A stretch of DNA of 64,000 nucleotides from Halalkalibacter suaedae (lineage in GTDB: Bacteria; Bacillota; Bacilli; Bacillales; Bacillaceae_D). The notes under the pieces are model-generated. The model saw only the letters and a list, made by a program, of their open reading frames with translations, was not told the DNA's origin and did no database searches. The translations under genes were made by a program, and so were the position numbers. The DNA lies in assembly GCF_017939705.1 (NCBI RefSeq), contig NZ_JAGKSQ010000005.1, positions 310,001 to 374,000 on the forward strand, written 5' to 3'. This document shows positions 1 to 7,524 of this stretch, piece after piece. How positions within the stretch are numbered: the stretch's first letter is position 1; each line of letters starts with the position of its first letter.

Positions 1-405
1 AATATAAATCAATAGAGCCCCCCAAATAATAAAAGGAATGTTTCTTAAAATTGATACAAATCCACGAGTAATCACCCGTACTGTTTTAAATTTGTTGGTA
101 TTTTCTGAGATTAGTACCCCAAAAATAAACGCAAGAACTGTAGAAATATAGGTGGAGATGACTGCATATCCAAGTGTATCAACTACTGCCGGAATATATC
201 GTTGTATATTCTCAGCGTTAGGTGGAAGAAATTTTTCAAAGAAAAACATGATAAAGTTTGGTAATCCCATGAGCATGTCGATGAAGGAAATTTCTAAATA
301 ATAGATCGAAAAGATCAACATAACCATAATGACTGTCACAATCACATAGGTTCTTTTGGAATCTCTTTGCTCGACTGGTATCTTATGAAGGCTTATGTTA
401 CTCAT
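1..405 (-). CDS. phnE: Phosphonate/phosphite ABC transporter permease (N-terminal part)
   Basis: Inner-membrane permease of a PhnCDE-type importer. The visible 135 codons start at an ATG at 405 and run off the left edge of the window, so the C-terminal half is missing. A hydrophobic segment follows a short charged N-terminus, and a second hydrophobic region (near residues 65-80) precedes the permease motif area with sequence like ILRNIPFIIWGALL. The start overlaps the phnC stop by 8 nt (ATGAGTAA), which indicates translational coupling in the order phnD-phnC-phnE. The family assignment rests on position after phnC and on the permease-like sequence; phosphonate and phosphite uptake cannot be told apart. 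Confidence 0.85.
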   Translation of the reverse strand, partial: MSNISLHKIPVEQRDSKRTYVIVTVIMVMLIFSIYYLEISFIDMLMGLPNFIMFFFEKFLPPNAENIQRYIPAVVDTLGYAVISTYISTVLAFIFGVLISENTNKFKTVRVITRGFVSILRNIPFIIWGALLIYI

Positions 406-1249
406 CGTTTTGCCCCACAGCCATTTTTTTGATCAGTCCTACCTGATTCTCCACCTCTGTACCAAACACATGCCCTCCCTCACCCTGAAGCTTCATTTGC
501 GATTCTTTTCCTTCATATATATCTTTAATTAATTCATCTGTTAAATGAGATGGAGCTCCATCAAATACAACCTCACCTTGTTTGATCCCAATAATACGTG
601 TAGCAAACTTCTTAGCGTAATCCACTTGGTGAAGATTCACTATACAAGTTAGCCGCTTTTCTTGAGAAATCGTATGGAGCTGCTGCATCACGATATTGGC
701 TGAGAGAGGATCTAGTGAAGCAATCGGTTCATCCGCAAGCAACAATTTAGGCCTCTGTAAAATCGCACGACAAATCCCTACCCTTTGCATTTGGCCCCCT
801 GAAAGTTCATCTGCTCGTTTATAAATTTGATCTTGAAGCCCCACTTTCCTAAGAAGTTCAACAGCTTCCTTCTTATCTTCATAGGGATAAAGTCCAAACA
901 AACTCCTGTATAAAGGAATATTACTTAACTGGCCATGGAGCACATTTTTAATCACATTTGTTCTACCAATCAAGTTATAATGTTGAAAGATCATCCCAAT
1001 TTTAGATCTTTCTTTTCTTAATTTCCGACCAGTTAATTTCTCCAGAGGCTGTCCATCGAAAATAATTGCTCCTTCCGACGGGTCCACAATTCGATTGATG
1101 CAACGAATAAAGGTAGACTTCCCAGCACCAGATGGACCGATAACAACAATGAACTCACCTGGATAGAAATCTAACGAAATTCCTTTCAAAGCTCTTGTAT
1201 CTTTTCCATAAATTTTCCCTAAATTTCTTATTGATAATAGTGGCTTCAT
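398..1249 (-). CDS. phnC: Phosphonate/phosphite ABC transporter ATP-binding protein PhnC
   Basis: ATPase subunit that powers import of phosphonates or related phosphorus oxyanions. Visible motifs are Walker A GPSGAGKST (residues 38-46), Q-loop near residue 89, signature LSGGQ (149-153), Walker B LLLADEP (169-175) and the switch histidine near 207. At 283 aa it is about 30 residues longer than many PhnC proteins because of a C-terminal tail. The ATG lies 1 nt after the phnD stop, and its ribosome binding site (GAGGAAG) is inside the end of phnD, so the two are coupled. The downstream gene is the permease phnE. Confidence 0.93.
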   Translation of the reverse strand: MKPLLSIRNLGKIYGKDTRALKGISLDFYPGEFIVVIGPSGAGKSTFIRCINRIVDPSEGAIIFDGQPLEKLTGRKLRKERSKIGMIFQHYNLIGRTNVIKNVLHGQLSNIPLYRSLFGLYPYEDKKEAVELLRKVGLQDQIYKRADELSGGQMQRVGICRAILQRPKLLLADEPIASLDPLSANIVMQQLHTISQEKRLTCIVNLHQVDYAKKFATRIIGIKQGEVVFDGAPSHLTDELIKDIYEGKESQMKLQGEGGHVFGTEVENQVGLIKKMAVGQNDE

Positions 1250-1250
1250 T

Positions 1251-2183
1251 TTATTCTTCTTCCTCTAGAGCATTGATAGCTTCTAGCATCTCAATCGTAG
1301 GATCATAGTAGTCTGGTTCTGTCGCTACAAAACGAGCACTCGGATCATTATGAACCGCTTCAAAATATTCTTCATTTTCAAACGATAGAAACGCATCTCT
1401 TAAAGCTGTTTTAAAATCCTCAGGTAAATCCTCACGAATAATATAAGAGGCATCAGGAATATTCTGTGTCCGGCCAACAATTTTAAAATCGTCTTCTTTA
1501 AGACTTCCTGCTTCAACCATCATATCTAGCACACCAACAGCCACTGCCGCCGCATCAAAATCCCCCATCACTACACCCATTACACTGTTTGGCTGAGATT
1601 CAGAAAACGTAACATTTTCAAAAAAGTATCCTGATTGCTCAACTAAATCCGGGTCCAGATCGAACTCTTGGACCAAACTTCCCTTTGGATAAAGATAACC
1701 AGAAGAAGAAGCTGCATTTACAAATGCAAAGTTCTTTCCTTTTAAATCGTCCATGCTATTGATTTTTTCATTATCTCCTTTTGTAATAAATGCAGTGTAA
1801 TATTCATAGTCTGCAATTTGAGGAGTAACTAATAATTCAGCACCTGCAACTCGTTTTGCTTGATAATAGCTCATTGGACTAGCAAGCATAATATCTAAAT
1901 TCCCACTCGCTAATGCTTCAATTCCAACAGCATAGCTGCCACCTTCATATTCTTTTACTTCAACACCTAATTCTTTAGCAAGATGCTCTCGCAATTCAGT
2001 ATGCATAGAAGCTGCATTAGGATTGTTTTCATTTGGCATTTGAACGAGTGCCAGTTCTTCCGGCCATTCATTATTCGCTGTATCAGCGGAAGTAGAAGTT
2101 GATGCACTCTCACCATTTCCACACGCTGCTAAGGCAGATACAAGCCCTACTGTTAAAAAAATTTTTGATAATTTAATCATCAT
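1251..2183 (-). CDS. phnD: Phosphonate/phosphite ABC transporter substrate-binding lipoprotein PhnD
   Basis: Extracytoplasmic solute receptor of the importer, anchored as a lipoprotein. The signal peptide ends in the lipobox LAAC (Cys21). The mature part carries PhnD-family features such as the SxPMSYYQAKR segment and the AAASSSGYLYP-like ligand loop. The longest frame begins at 2231, but AAGGAG lies about 10 nt before the tandem ATG-ATG at 2183/2180, so the start is placed at 2183 (310 aa). First gene of phnD-phnC-phnE; a PhoP-box-like array and a -10 element lie upstream. The exact ligand (phosphonate, phosphite or hypophosphite) is not decided by sequence. Confidence 0.92.
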   Translation of the reverse strand: MMIKLSKIFLTVGLVSALAACGNGESASTSTSADTANNEWPEELALVQMPNENNPNAASMHTELREHLAKELGVEVKEYEGGSYAVGIEALASGNLDIMLASPMSYYQAKRVAGAELLVTPQIADYEYYTAFITKGDNEKINSMDDLKGKNFAFVNAASSSGYLYPKGSLVQEFDLDPDLVEQSGYFFENVTFSESQPNSVMGVVMGDFDAAAVAVGVLDMMVEAGSLKEDDFKIVGRTQNIPDASYIIREDLPEDFKTALRDAFLSFENEEYFEAVHNDPSARFVATEPDYYDPTIEMLEAINALEEEE

Positions 2184-2336
2184 TTTTTGACATCTCCTTT
2201 TCAAAGTAAATTTAATAATCAGCTGAATCACTTACTTTTTACAACTCTTAAAAACTTTGAACTTCTCTCTTTACGCAATATTTAAATTCCTTCTAATATC
2301 TCCTCACCTCAACGGTATTCAAGTTGTATACAAGTT

Positions 2337-2342
2337 ATAATA
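2337..2342 (-). promoter_or_regulatory. Candidate -10 element of the phnDCE promoter
   Basis: On the minus strand TATTAT (2342-2337), overlapped by TATAAC, lies about 155 nt upstream of the phnD start and about 34 nt downstream of the PhoP-box-like array. No good -35 hexamer is seen at 17 bp, as is usual for activator-dependent PhoP promoters. The distance from the array is somewhat longer than typical, so the assignment is tentative. Confidence 0.35.
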
Positions 2343-2375
2343 TACAGGTGAATTTTTAAACTGTTATTTACCTGA

Positions 2376-2413
2376 CGTAAAAGTTAAGTTAATATTCGTG
2401 AAGAAATTGTAAA
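2376..2413 (-). promoter_or_regulatory. PhoP-box-like array upstream of phnD
   Basis: Minus strand shows four TT(T/C/A)ACA-like hexamers in phase: TTTACA (2413-2408), TTCACG (2402-2397), TTAACT (2392-2387) and TTTACG (2381-2376), with periods of 11, 10 and 11 bp. Bacillus PhoP binds repeats of TT(A/C/T)ACA spaced by about 5 bp. The position upstream of a phosphorus-compound importer fits phosphate-starvation control. Function is inferred from sequence and context only. Confidence 0.6.
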
Positions 2414-2627
2414 TCTGTGGTAATGACTCAGATCATTACTAGAGGGGGAGAAGCACTTTACAGAGAATTTTATTTTTTTGGGCGGTTGCTGATTTAGGTT
2501 TTACTATGAGTTACGCATAGCTCTAGGGATAATGAAACATGTTAGTGAGAACCTTCCGTCAAAATGCATCAAGAAAAAAATTTTATATTAACCTCTATTA
2601 AAAACGATTTAATCCTTAGTAAACAAA
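2414..2627. other. Intergenic stretch without recognised feature
   Basis: AT-rich spacer between the phn promoter region and the tRNA-Val transcript terminator. No convincing reading frame with a ribosome binding site and no clear RNA structure was seen. Confidence 0.5.
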
Positions 2628-2664
2628 AAAACGTGGGTCCTCTCTAAGTGAGAACCCACGTTTT
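2628..2664 (-). terminator. Rho-independent terminator after tRNA-Val / kinase
   Basis: An 11-bp stem AAAACGTGGGT / ACCCACGTTTT with extra internal pairing is followed on the minus strand by TTTTTTTGTTT. It ends the minus-strand transcript carrying tRNA-Val. Confidence 0.85.
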
Positions 2665-2792
2665 AAAAACGGTTATGTGTGATGTTAGTTTTGGCTGATT
2701 CGTCGTCAAGATGTCGGCATTACACTTGTGAAGTAAAGCTAATGGGAAGAAGACAAAAAGAAAAACCCTTGTTATACAAGAGTTTTAGGGTA

Positions 2793-2865
2793 TGACCCGT
2801 ATTGGGATCGAACCAATGACCTCCACCCTGTCAAGGTGGCGCTCTCCCAGCTGAGCTAACGGATC
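2793..2865 (-). tRNA. trnV-GAC: tRNA-Val (anticodon GAC)
   Basis: A complete 73-nt cloverleaf: acceptor GATCCGT/ACGGGTC, D-arm GCTC/GAGC, anticodon stem CCACC/GGTGG with loop TTGACAG, and T-arm ATTGG-TTCGATC-CCAAT. The loop places GAC at positions 34-36, so it reads GUC/GUU valine codons. The discriminator is A. The 3' CCA is not encoded and must be added after transcription. It sits alone between the histidine kinase and a terminator. Confidence 0.93.
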
Positions 2866-2976
2866 AAGATGTAATATATACTTTCGACATTCATTATTTT
2901 ATAAGAAATATTGAATGAAGTCAATATGTATTTCATTCTTTTTTTAAAAAACATTCCTCCCCCCTTTCAAGATCCG

Positions 2977-4704
2977 CTAGCTTGCGGTATCATCTGGATT
3001 TCCACCAAATAGACTTAGTTGTGTGTCGATCATTGGTAGATTGATTGTAACGACCGTTCCTTCATCTAAATGACTATTGATTTTAATTGTTCCATGATGA
3101 TTTTCAATAATCTTATAACAAACCATTAAGCCGAGACCGATTCCTTTTCCTTTAATTGAGTAGAATGGTTCCCCTAGCTTCTTTACTTGATCGATATGCA
3201 TTCCGCAGCCATTGTCCCTAATTTCGGCAATGAGTTCATTATTTTCAACGGAGATTTCTACTTCTATCGTCCCTTCGTCCTCTAATGCCTCCACTGAATT
3301 TTTTAGAAGATTGATGAATACTTGCTTCATCTGATGTCTAACACATTCAAATGCAGTTGTCTCAACACCTTTTAGCACAAGGGTAGCACTTTTCATTAAT
3401 GCTTCGTTTTCTATAACTTTGAAGCTTTCCTCGATAATGTCTTTGAGAAAGACCGTTTCTGCTTTTAACGAACGTGGCCTAGCGACAAGTAGTAATTCTT
3501 CGACAATATCATCAATTTGTTTCAATTCCTCGCTTATAATACTTTGATATGGCTCTAGTTTTTGACCAGTGATTTCCAAAAATCCTTTAACTGTTGTAAG
3601 CGGATTACGAATTTCATGGGCGATCCCTGCAGCTAGCTCGCCAATGACCTCCATTTTCTCAGCCTTACGCCGTAGCTCTTCCTTTTCTTGAATCTTTGTC
3701 AGATCACGGGCAACGATCACAAATGATTTGATGCTGCCATAAAGACCAATAACAGGAGTCGCTCTACCTTCAAATAACTGATAGCTTCCGTCCGCTCGTT
3801 TTTTGCGGTACATCAGACCATCACAGGCTTTTCTTGTCGTTCTCATTGTACGGAAAATTTCTTGAATCCTTCGACGATCATGTGGATGAATATAATCAAG
3901 GTAATTTCTTCCGACTAATCGATCTGGGTTATAGCCGAGAATATGCTCATGTGATTTTGAGACCAACCGATAGAAGCCTGTCGGATCTACCAACGCTATG
4001 ACATCAAATGAATTCTCAACAATTGTTTTGTATTGGTTTTCATTATCAAAAAATAAGTCCTTATATTGAATTTCTTCCTTAATAATACCGTAAAGGCACA
4101 CGACTTTATTGTCTTCAATTATCGGAACAGCCATGACATAAATATGCTTTAATTGACCATATGCCTTTACTGTCGCTCGAAATGTTTGGATTTCTCCTGT
4201 GAGTGCCTTTTGAAAGTACGTTTCGATTGCTGCTCTTTCCTCTTCAAGTGGGAGCAGGTGCTCATAGTGTAATCCGCTCACGATCTCACTCTTCTGCCCT
4301 AGCAACTCCAATGCTTTCTCATTTAATTCTATGAAACAGCCATCAGGTCCCAACAAAAAGATCGCATCCTTGCCTTGCATAAAATAGGTGAGATAATGAA
4401 AGTCATCTTTTTCTTCTTTTAATTGAATAAGTGTGTAAGCTAGACTCTCTCCATCAAGGATTGTTCTGGCGTCTGCTTGAACCTGACCAGATAAGATCGT
4501 CTCTTCTTCTAGGTATAGTGCTGGATTTGCTATTGTATCAGTTATTTCCGTTAGAGAAATAACTTGAGAGATTTCTTTTGCTTTATCATTCATTGCTGCT
4601 ATTTGGCCTTTTTCCTTGGCTTTATCCCAGACGTAGAGCATTGTCGCCGTCTTCATATCATCAATCATTTGGTGAAATACATTGATTTGTGCCTCAGGAT
4701 TCAT
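2977..4704 (-). CDS. PAS-domain sensor histidine kinase (soluble, sporulation-kinase-like)
   Basis: A 575-aa two-component kinase without membrane segments, so probably cytoplasmic. An N-terminal region of unclear fold is followed by two PAS domains (about residues 130-215 and 225-345), a HisKA dimerisation domain with phospho-acceptor motif HEIRNPLT (about residues 363-370), and a HATPase domain with N box (INLLKNSVEAL), G1 (DNGCGM) and G2 (GKGIGLGL) boxes. The domain layout resembles the soluble kinases that feed the Spo0F/Spo0A phosphorelay, and no response regulator lies next to it, which also fits an orphan phosphorelay kinase. That role is inferred. The ribosome binding site GAGAGG precedes the ATG by about 9 nt. 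Confidence 0.88.
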   Translation of the reverse strand: MNPEAQINVFHQMIDDMKTATMLYVWDKAKEKGQIAAMNDKAKEISQVISLTEITDTIANPALYLEEETILSGQVQADARTILDGESLAYTLIQLKEEKDDFHYLTYFMQGKDAIFLLGPDGCFIELNEKALELLGQKSEIVSGLHYEHLLPLEEERAAIETYFQKALTGEIQTFRATVKAYGQLKHIYVMAVPIIEDNKVVCLYGIIKEEIQYKDLFFDNENQYKTIVENSFDVIALVDPTGFYRLVSKSHEHILGYNPDRLVGRNYLDYIHPHDRRRIQEIFRTMRTTRKACDGLMYRKKRADGSYQLFEGRATPVIGLYGSIKSFVIVARDLTKIQEKEELRRKAEKMEVIGELAAGIAHEIRNPLTTVKGFLEITGQKLEPYQSIISEELKQIDDIVEELLLVARPRSLKAETVFLKDIIEESFKVIENEALMKSATLVLKGVETTAFECVRHQMKQVFINLLKNSVEALEDEGTIEVEISVENNELIAEIRDNGCGMHIDQVKKLGEPFYSIKGKGIGLGLMVCYKIIENHHGTIKINSHLDEGTVVTINLPMIDTQLSLFGGNPDDTAS

Positions 4705-4854
4705 ATCATCATTCCTCTCTAGCGATTGATCATATATACCTATAATCCTCTCTATACAAAGTTCGACAATTCTAAGCTTAACCCTTTTATTGATTGACCA
4801 TATTCATATGAGATTTGACTTTTCATTCTTATGACCTAGTTCCATACATTACCT

Positions 4855-4883
4855 TTGAAATCGAATGTTCGTTCTTATATAAT
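4855..4883 (+). promoter_or_regulatory. SigA promoter of the Y-family polymerase gene
   Basis: -35 TTGAAA (4855-4860), a 17-bp spacer, and -10 TATAAT (4878-4883). The spacer contains a LexA/SOS-box-like sequence. Confidence 0.75.
4862..4875 (+). promoter_or_regulatory. LexA (SOS) box 1
   Basis: CGAATGTTCGTTCT agrees at 11 of 14 positions with the Bacillus consensus CGAACRNRYGTTYC and lies inside the promoter spacer, where LexA binding would block RNA polymerase. Confidence 0.6.
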
Positions 4884-4890
4884 TATAACA

Positions 4891-4904
4891 CAAACATACG
4901 TTCT
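4891..4904 (+). promoter_or_regulatory. LexA (SOS) box 2
   Basis: CAAACATACGTTCT agrees at 12 of 14 positions with the Bacillus consensus and lies just downstream of the -10 element. Together with box 1 it brackets the -10. Confidence 0.6.
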
Positions 4905-4922
4905 ATAAAAAGGGGTATCTTG

Positions 4923-6155
4923 ATGAAACAAACGATTTTTCTAATTGATATGGAATCATTTTATGCTTCAATTGAAAAAAACTTTTACCCTGAGTCACGC
5001 GGACGACCAACTGTCGTCTCAGGAGATCCGAAACGGCGAAGTGGGGTTATTCTTGCCGCATGTCCCATTGCTAAATCCTACGGTATTAAAAATGCCGAGC
5101 GCTTATGGGAAGCTGAACAAAAATGTGATCACCTATTTATTATCAAACCAAAAATGGAGACATACGTGAATGTATCTGTCCAAATTACCGCTATCCTTAA
5201 ACGCTTCACAGATTTAGTTGAGCCTTACTCCATTGACGAACAATTTATGGATGTTACAGGCACTTTGCATCATTTCTCTTCTACTCAGGAGTTAGCTCTG
5301 ACGATTCAAGAAACCATTATGGCTGAGACAGGGGTTTTTGCAAGAATTGGCATAGGTGAGAACAAACTTCTTGCGAAGATGGCCTGTGATCGTTTTGCCA
5401 AAAAAAGCAAAACTGGCTTATTTACGTTACGATTAGCGGATGTTGAATCAACGATGTGGCCATTGCCAATTAAATCGCTATTTGGCGTAAGCGGACGGAT
5501 GGAGCGTCATTTTCATAACATGGGTGTGCGAACAATTGGACAATTAGCACAAATGCCACTCGAGCGCCTAAAGCAGAAATGGGGCATTCCTGGTCATGTA
5601 TTATGGCTTAATGCTCATGGAGAAGATAGCTCAACAGTTCAGGTGATGTCACTTCAAGGTGAGAAGGGGATTGGACACGCGATGACTCTTCCTCGTGATT
5701 ACCATAGCTTAACAGAAATTAAAGTCATTCTGCTTGAGCTTTGCGAAGAGGTTGCTTCAAGAGCCCGTGCTGCCCACCAAGTCGGTGAAACAGTGAAGGT
5801 CTTTGCCAAAGGGGCAAATTATGATTTACCGAGTTCTTTTTTACGTCAACGCCCATTACCAACCCCAACAAACTATGGCATGGATTTATTCGATGTCGCT
5901 GTACCTCTATTTATTCAATTTTGGGATCAGCAGCCCGTTCGCCAACTCGGGATAACATTAACCAAGTTAAGCTCCGATCACGCTCGACAATTAAGTTTGT
6001 TTGAAACAAATTGGGAAGAGAAGGACAAAATTGGAGAGGCAATGGATGCAATTAATTTACGATACGGAAAGGCTTCTATCATCCGTGCCTCATCACTCAC
6101 ACAAGCAGGTCAAGCAACTGAAAGAGCGAAGAAAATTGGCGGCCACTATATTTAA
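4923..6155 (+). CDS. Y-family DNA polymerase, UvrX/YqjW type (translesion synthesis)
   Basis: An error-prone lesion-bypass polymerase of the UmuC/DinB superfamily. The catalytic metal ligands are visible as DMESFYAS (Asp9) and SIDEQFMDVTG (Asp105, Glu106). The SIDEQFMD form is that of the UvrX/YqjW branch; DinB usually has SIDEAYLD. A helix-hairpin-helix and little-finger region follow, and a QLSLF motif resembling a beta-clamp binding peptide lies near residue 355. The longest frame begins at 4815, but AAGGGG precedes the ATG at 4923, which gives a family-like N-terminus and 410 aa. Two SOS boxes and a SigA promoter lie directly upstream. A strong terminator follows. Confidence 0.92.
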   Translation: MKQTIFLIDMESFYASIEKNFYPESRGRPTVVSGDPKRRSGVILAACPIAKSYGIKNAERLWEAEQKCDHLFIIKPKMETYVNVSVQITAILKRFTDLVEPYSIDEQFMDVTGTLHHFSSTQELALTIQETIMAETGVFARIGIGENKLLAKMACDRFAKKSKTGLFTLRLADVESTMWPLPIKSLFGVSGRMERHFHNMGVRTIGQLAQMPLERLKQKWGIPGHVLWLNAHGEDSSTVQVMSLQGEKGIGHAMTLPRDYHSLTEIKVILLELCEEVASRARAAHQVGETVKVFAKGANYDLPSSFLRQRPLPTPTNYGMDLFDVAVPLFIQFWDQQPVRQLGITLTKLSSDHARQLSLFETNWEEKDKIGEAMDAINLRYGKASIIRASSLTQAGQATERAKKIGGHYI

Positions 6156-6162
6156 AAAAGGC

Positions 6163-6204
6163 AAAAGGGATCTAAAAAGTGTTACACCTTTTTAGATCCC
6201 TTTT
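6163..6204 (+). terminator. Terminator of the Y-family polymerase gene
   Basis: A 17-bp near-perfect stem (6163-6179 with 6188-6204) ends in TTTT. It may also act on the opposite strand. Confidence 0.85.
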
Positions 6205-6239
6205 ATCATTTTATAAAAACAAGTGATAATATATGTACT

Positions 6240-6314
6240 TGGCGCGCCTAGTAGGACTCGAACCTACAACGCAAGAATCGGAATCTTGAATGATATCCCT
6301 TTCACCATAGGCGC
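6240..6314 (-). tRNA. trnR-CCG: tRNA-Arg (anticodon CCG)
   Basis: A cloverleaf with acceptor GCGCCTA/TAGGCGC, anticodon stem CAAGA/TCTTG and loop TTCCGAT (anticodon CCG), T-arm GTAGG-TTCGAGT-CCTAC, discriminator G, and an encoded 3' CCA. It reads the rare CGG arginine codon. It stands alone between two protein genes. Confidence 0.94.
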
Positions 6315-6383
6315 ATAACGACCTATTCTAATCTAACGCAAGAGAGAACATAAGTCAAACTCTTTTCTCTCTTGCATCGATTC

Positions 6384-6743
6384 TTAAGCTTTAGTAGCTG
6401 GTGTTCCTTCTTCTAGCATTTCATTAAAACGCTCACTAATATCTTCTTCAGAGTAACCAGCCTCACCAAGACGTGATGCAAGATTTTTAGCCCACAACTC
6501 TAAACGTTGAGCCATCTTTGCATACTTTTTCGCTTCAGGTCCTTTTCCTCTTGAACGACCTTCTGCATTGGACATTACATTCTCAACGATGAATAAACTT
6601 TTCCAGACCATTTCTTCATCTAAAGATTCACTTTGCTCTCCTAATTGATCAAGAACTTGCTTATAATACGAGCTAAACTCTTTAAATGAAATTTCCTCAT
6701 CCATATTTAGATACACTTGAATTTGTTCATATAACGCTTGCAT
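6384..6743 (-). CDS. Hypothetical acidic helical protein (119 aa)
   Basis: I do not recognise this family. The protein appears cytoplasmic: no signal peptide or membrane segment, rich in Glu, Met and Ala, with predicted helical stretches and a basic insert near the middle (EGRSRGKGPEAKKYAK). The longest frame starts with GTG at 6752, but GGAG would then be only 1 nt away. With the ATG at 6743 the spacing is about 10 nt, so that start is preferred. It stands alone between tRNA-Arg and the bacilliredoxin terminator. Good ribosome binding site and codon use make it a likely real gene. Confidence 0.75.
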   Translation of the reverse strand: MQALYEQIQVYLNMDEEISFKEFSSYYKQVLDQLGEQSESLDEEMVWKSLFIVENVMSNAEGRSRGKGPEAKKYAKMAQRLELWAKNLASRLGEAGYSEEDISERFNEMLEEGTPATKA

Positions 6744-6840
6744 GTCATGCACTCTCCTTTTTTTACGTATTTCGCATTATACCATATTTTACTTTCAGGT
6801 GCAGATGCCATATCAAAAATAGCTCAGAATAAAAAGCGTA

Positions 6841-6883
6841 AGGCCACTGAAGAAAGGTGATATCACACCTTTTTCAGTGGCCT
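6841..6883 (-). terminator. Terminator of the bacilliredoxin gene
   Basis: Stem 6841-6859 pairs with 6866-6883 with one mismatch region. The minus strand continues with TACGCTTTTT. Confidence 0.75.
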
Positions 6884-6924
6884 CTAAAGGAATGTTGCCC
6901 TTTAAGCTTTTAGTCTTTCTCCTA

Positions 6925-7347
6925 TTAACAATGCTCATCGAAAGCTTTTTCAAGTTTTTGAACAACCTGAATTGGTTCATGACCCTCGATCTCAAAGCGT
7001 TCAACCATTGTAATAATCTTCCCGTCCTTTAACAAGGCAAATGATGGAGAAGACGGTGCATAGCCTTCAAAGAAATCTCTAGCTCTTGCTGTTGCTTCCT
7101 TATCTTGTCCTGCAAATACCGTCACAAAACGGTCAGGAGTTTTGTCATAGTTCTTAACATAGGCAGCAGCCGGACGAGCAATCCCGCCAGCACATCCACA
7201 TACTGAGTTAACCATCACAAGCGTTGTCCCCTCTTGTTTAACAATCTCCTCTACCTCTTCAGCTGTTGTTAATTGCTGATAACCTGCTTCTACCATCTCT
7301 TGACGTGCCACTTGAACAACATCATTCATAAAGAAATTAAATTCCAT
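6925..7347 (-). CDS. brxB: Bacilliredoxin BrxB (YqiW/YphP family)
   Basis: A thiol-disulfide protein of the DUF1094 family that removes bacillithiol from S-bacillithiolated proteins after oxidative stress. The thioredoxin-like fold carries the family's CGC active site (SVCGCAGG, near residues 49-55). The longest frame opens with GTG at 7359, but the ribosome binding site AAGGTGG fits the ATG at 7347, which gives the usual N-terminus MEFNFFMND and 140 aa. In B. subtilis yqiW lies directly downstream of the bkd operon; here the zinc lipoprotein gene and repeats lie between them. Confidence 0.92.
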   Translation of the reverse strand: MEFNFFMNDVVQVARQEMVEAGYQQLTTAEEVEEIVKQEGTTLVMVNSVCGCAGGIARPAAAYVKNYDKTPDRFVTVFAGQDKEATARARDFFEGYAPSSPSFALLKDGKIITMVERFEIEGHEPIQVVQKLEKAFDEHC

Positions 7348-7454
7348 TCTTTTTTCCACCTTTCATAAACAATCGCGTACCCTTATTGTAACCCCTTTTT
7401 TTTATAAAACCAATGTATAAGTCCCAAAAGGCGTAACTTTCTAATTTTGTGAGT

Positions 7455-7495
7455 AACGAAAAATCCTGTAATATTGGCATACAGGATTTTTCGTT
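7455..7495 (-). terminator. Terminator of the zinc-binding lipoprotein gene
   Basis: A 16-bp perfect stem (7455-7470 with 7480-7495) lies about 30 nt after the stop codon, with AT-rich sequence on both sides. Confidence 0.8.
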
Positions 7496-7524
7496 AAATA
7501 AACTATTTGAATTGATCTGTAATT

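Noticed and set aside
2793-2865. tRNA-Asp
   Set aside because: At first sight the string GTC on the plus strand suggests Asp, but the minus-strand anticodon loop TTGACAG gives anticodon GAC, hence Val.
2890-2917. Terminator between kinase and tRNA-Val
   Set aside because: An AT-rich hairpin with one mismatch is present but no U-tract follows on the minus strand.
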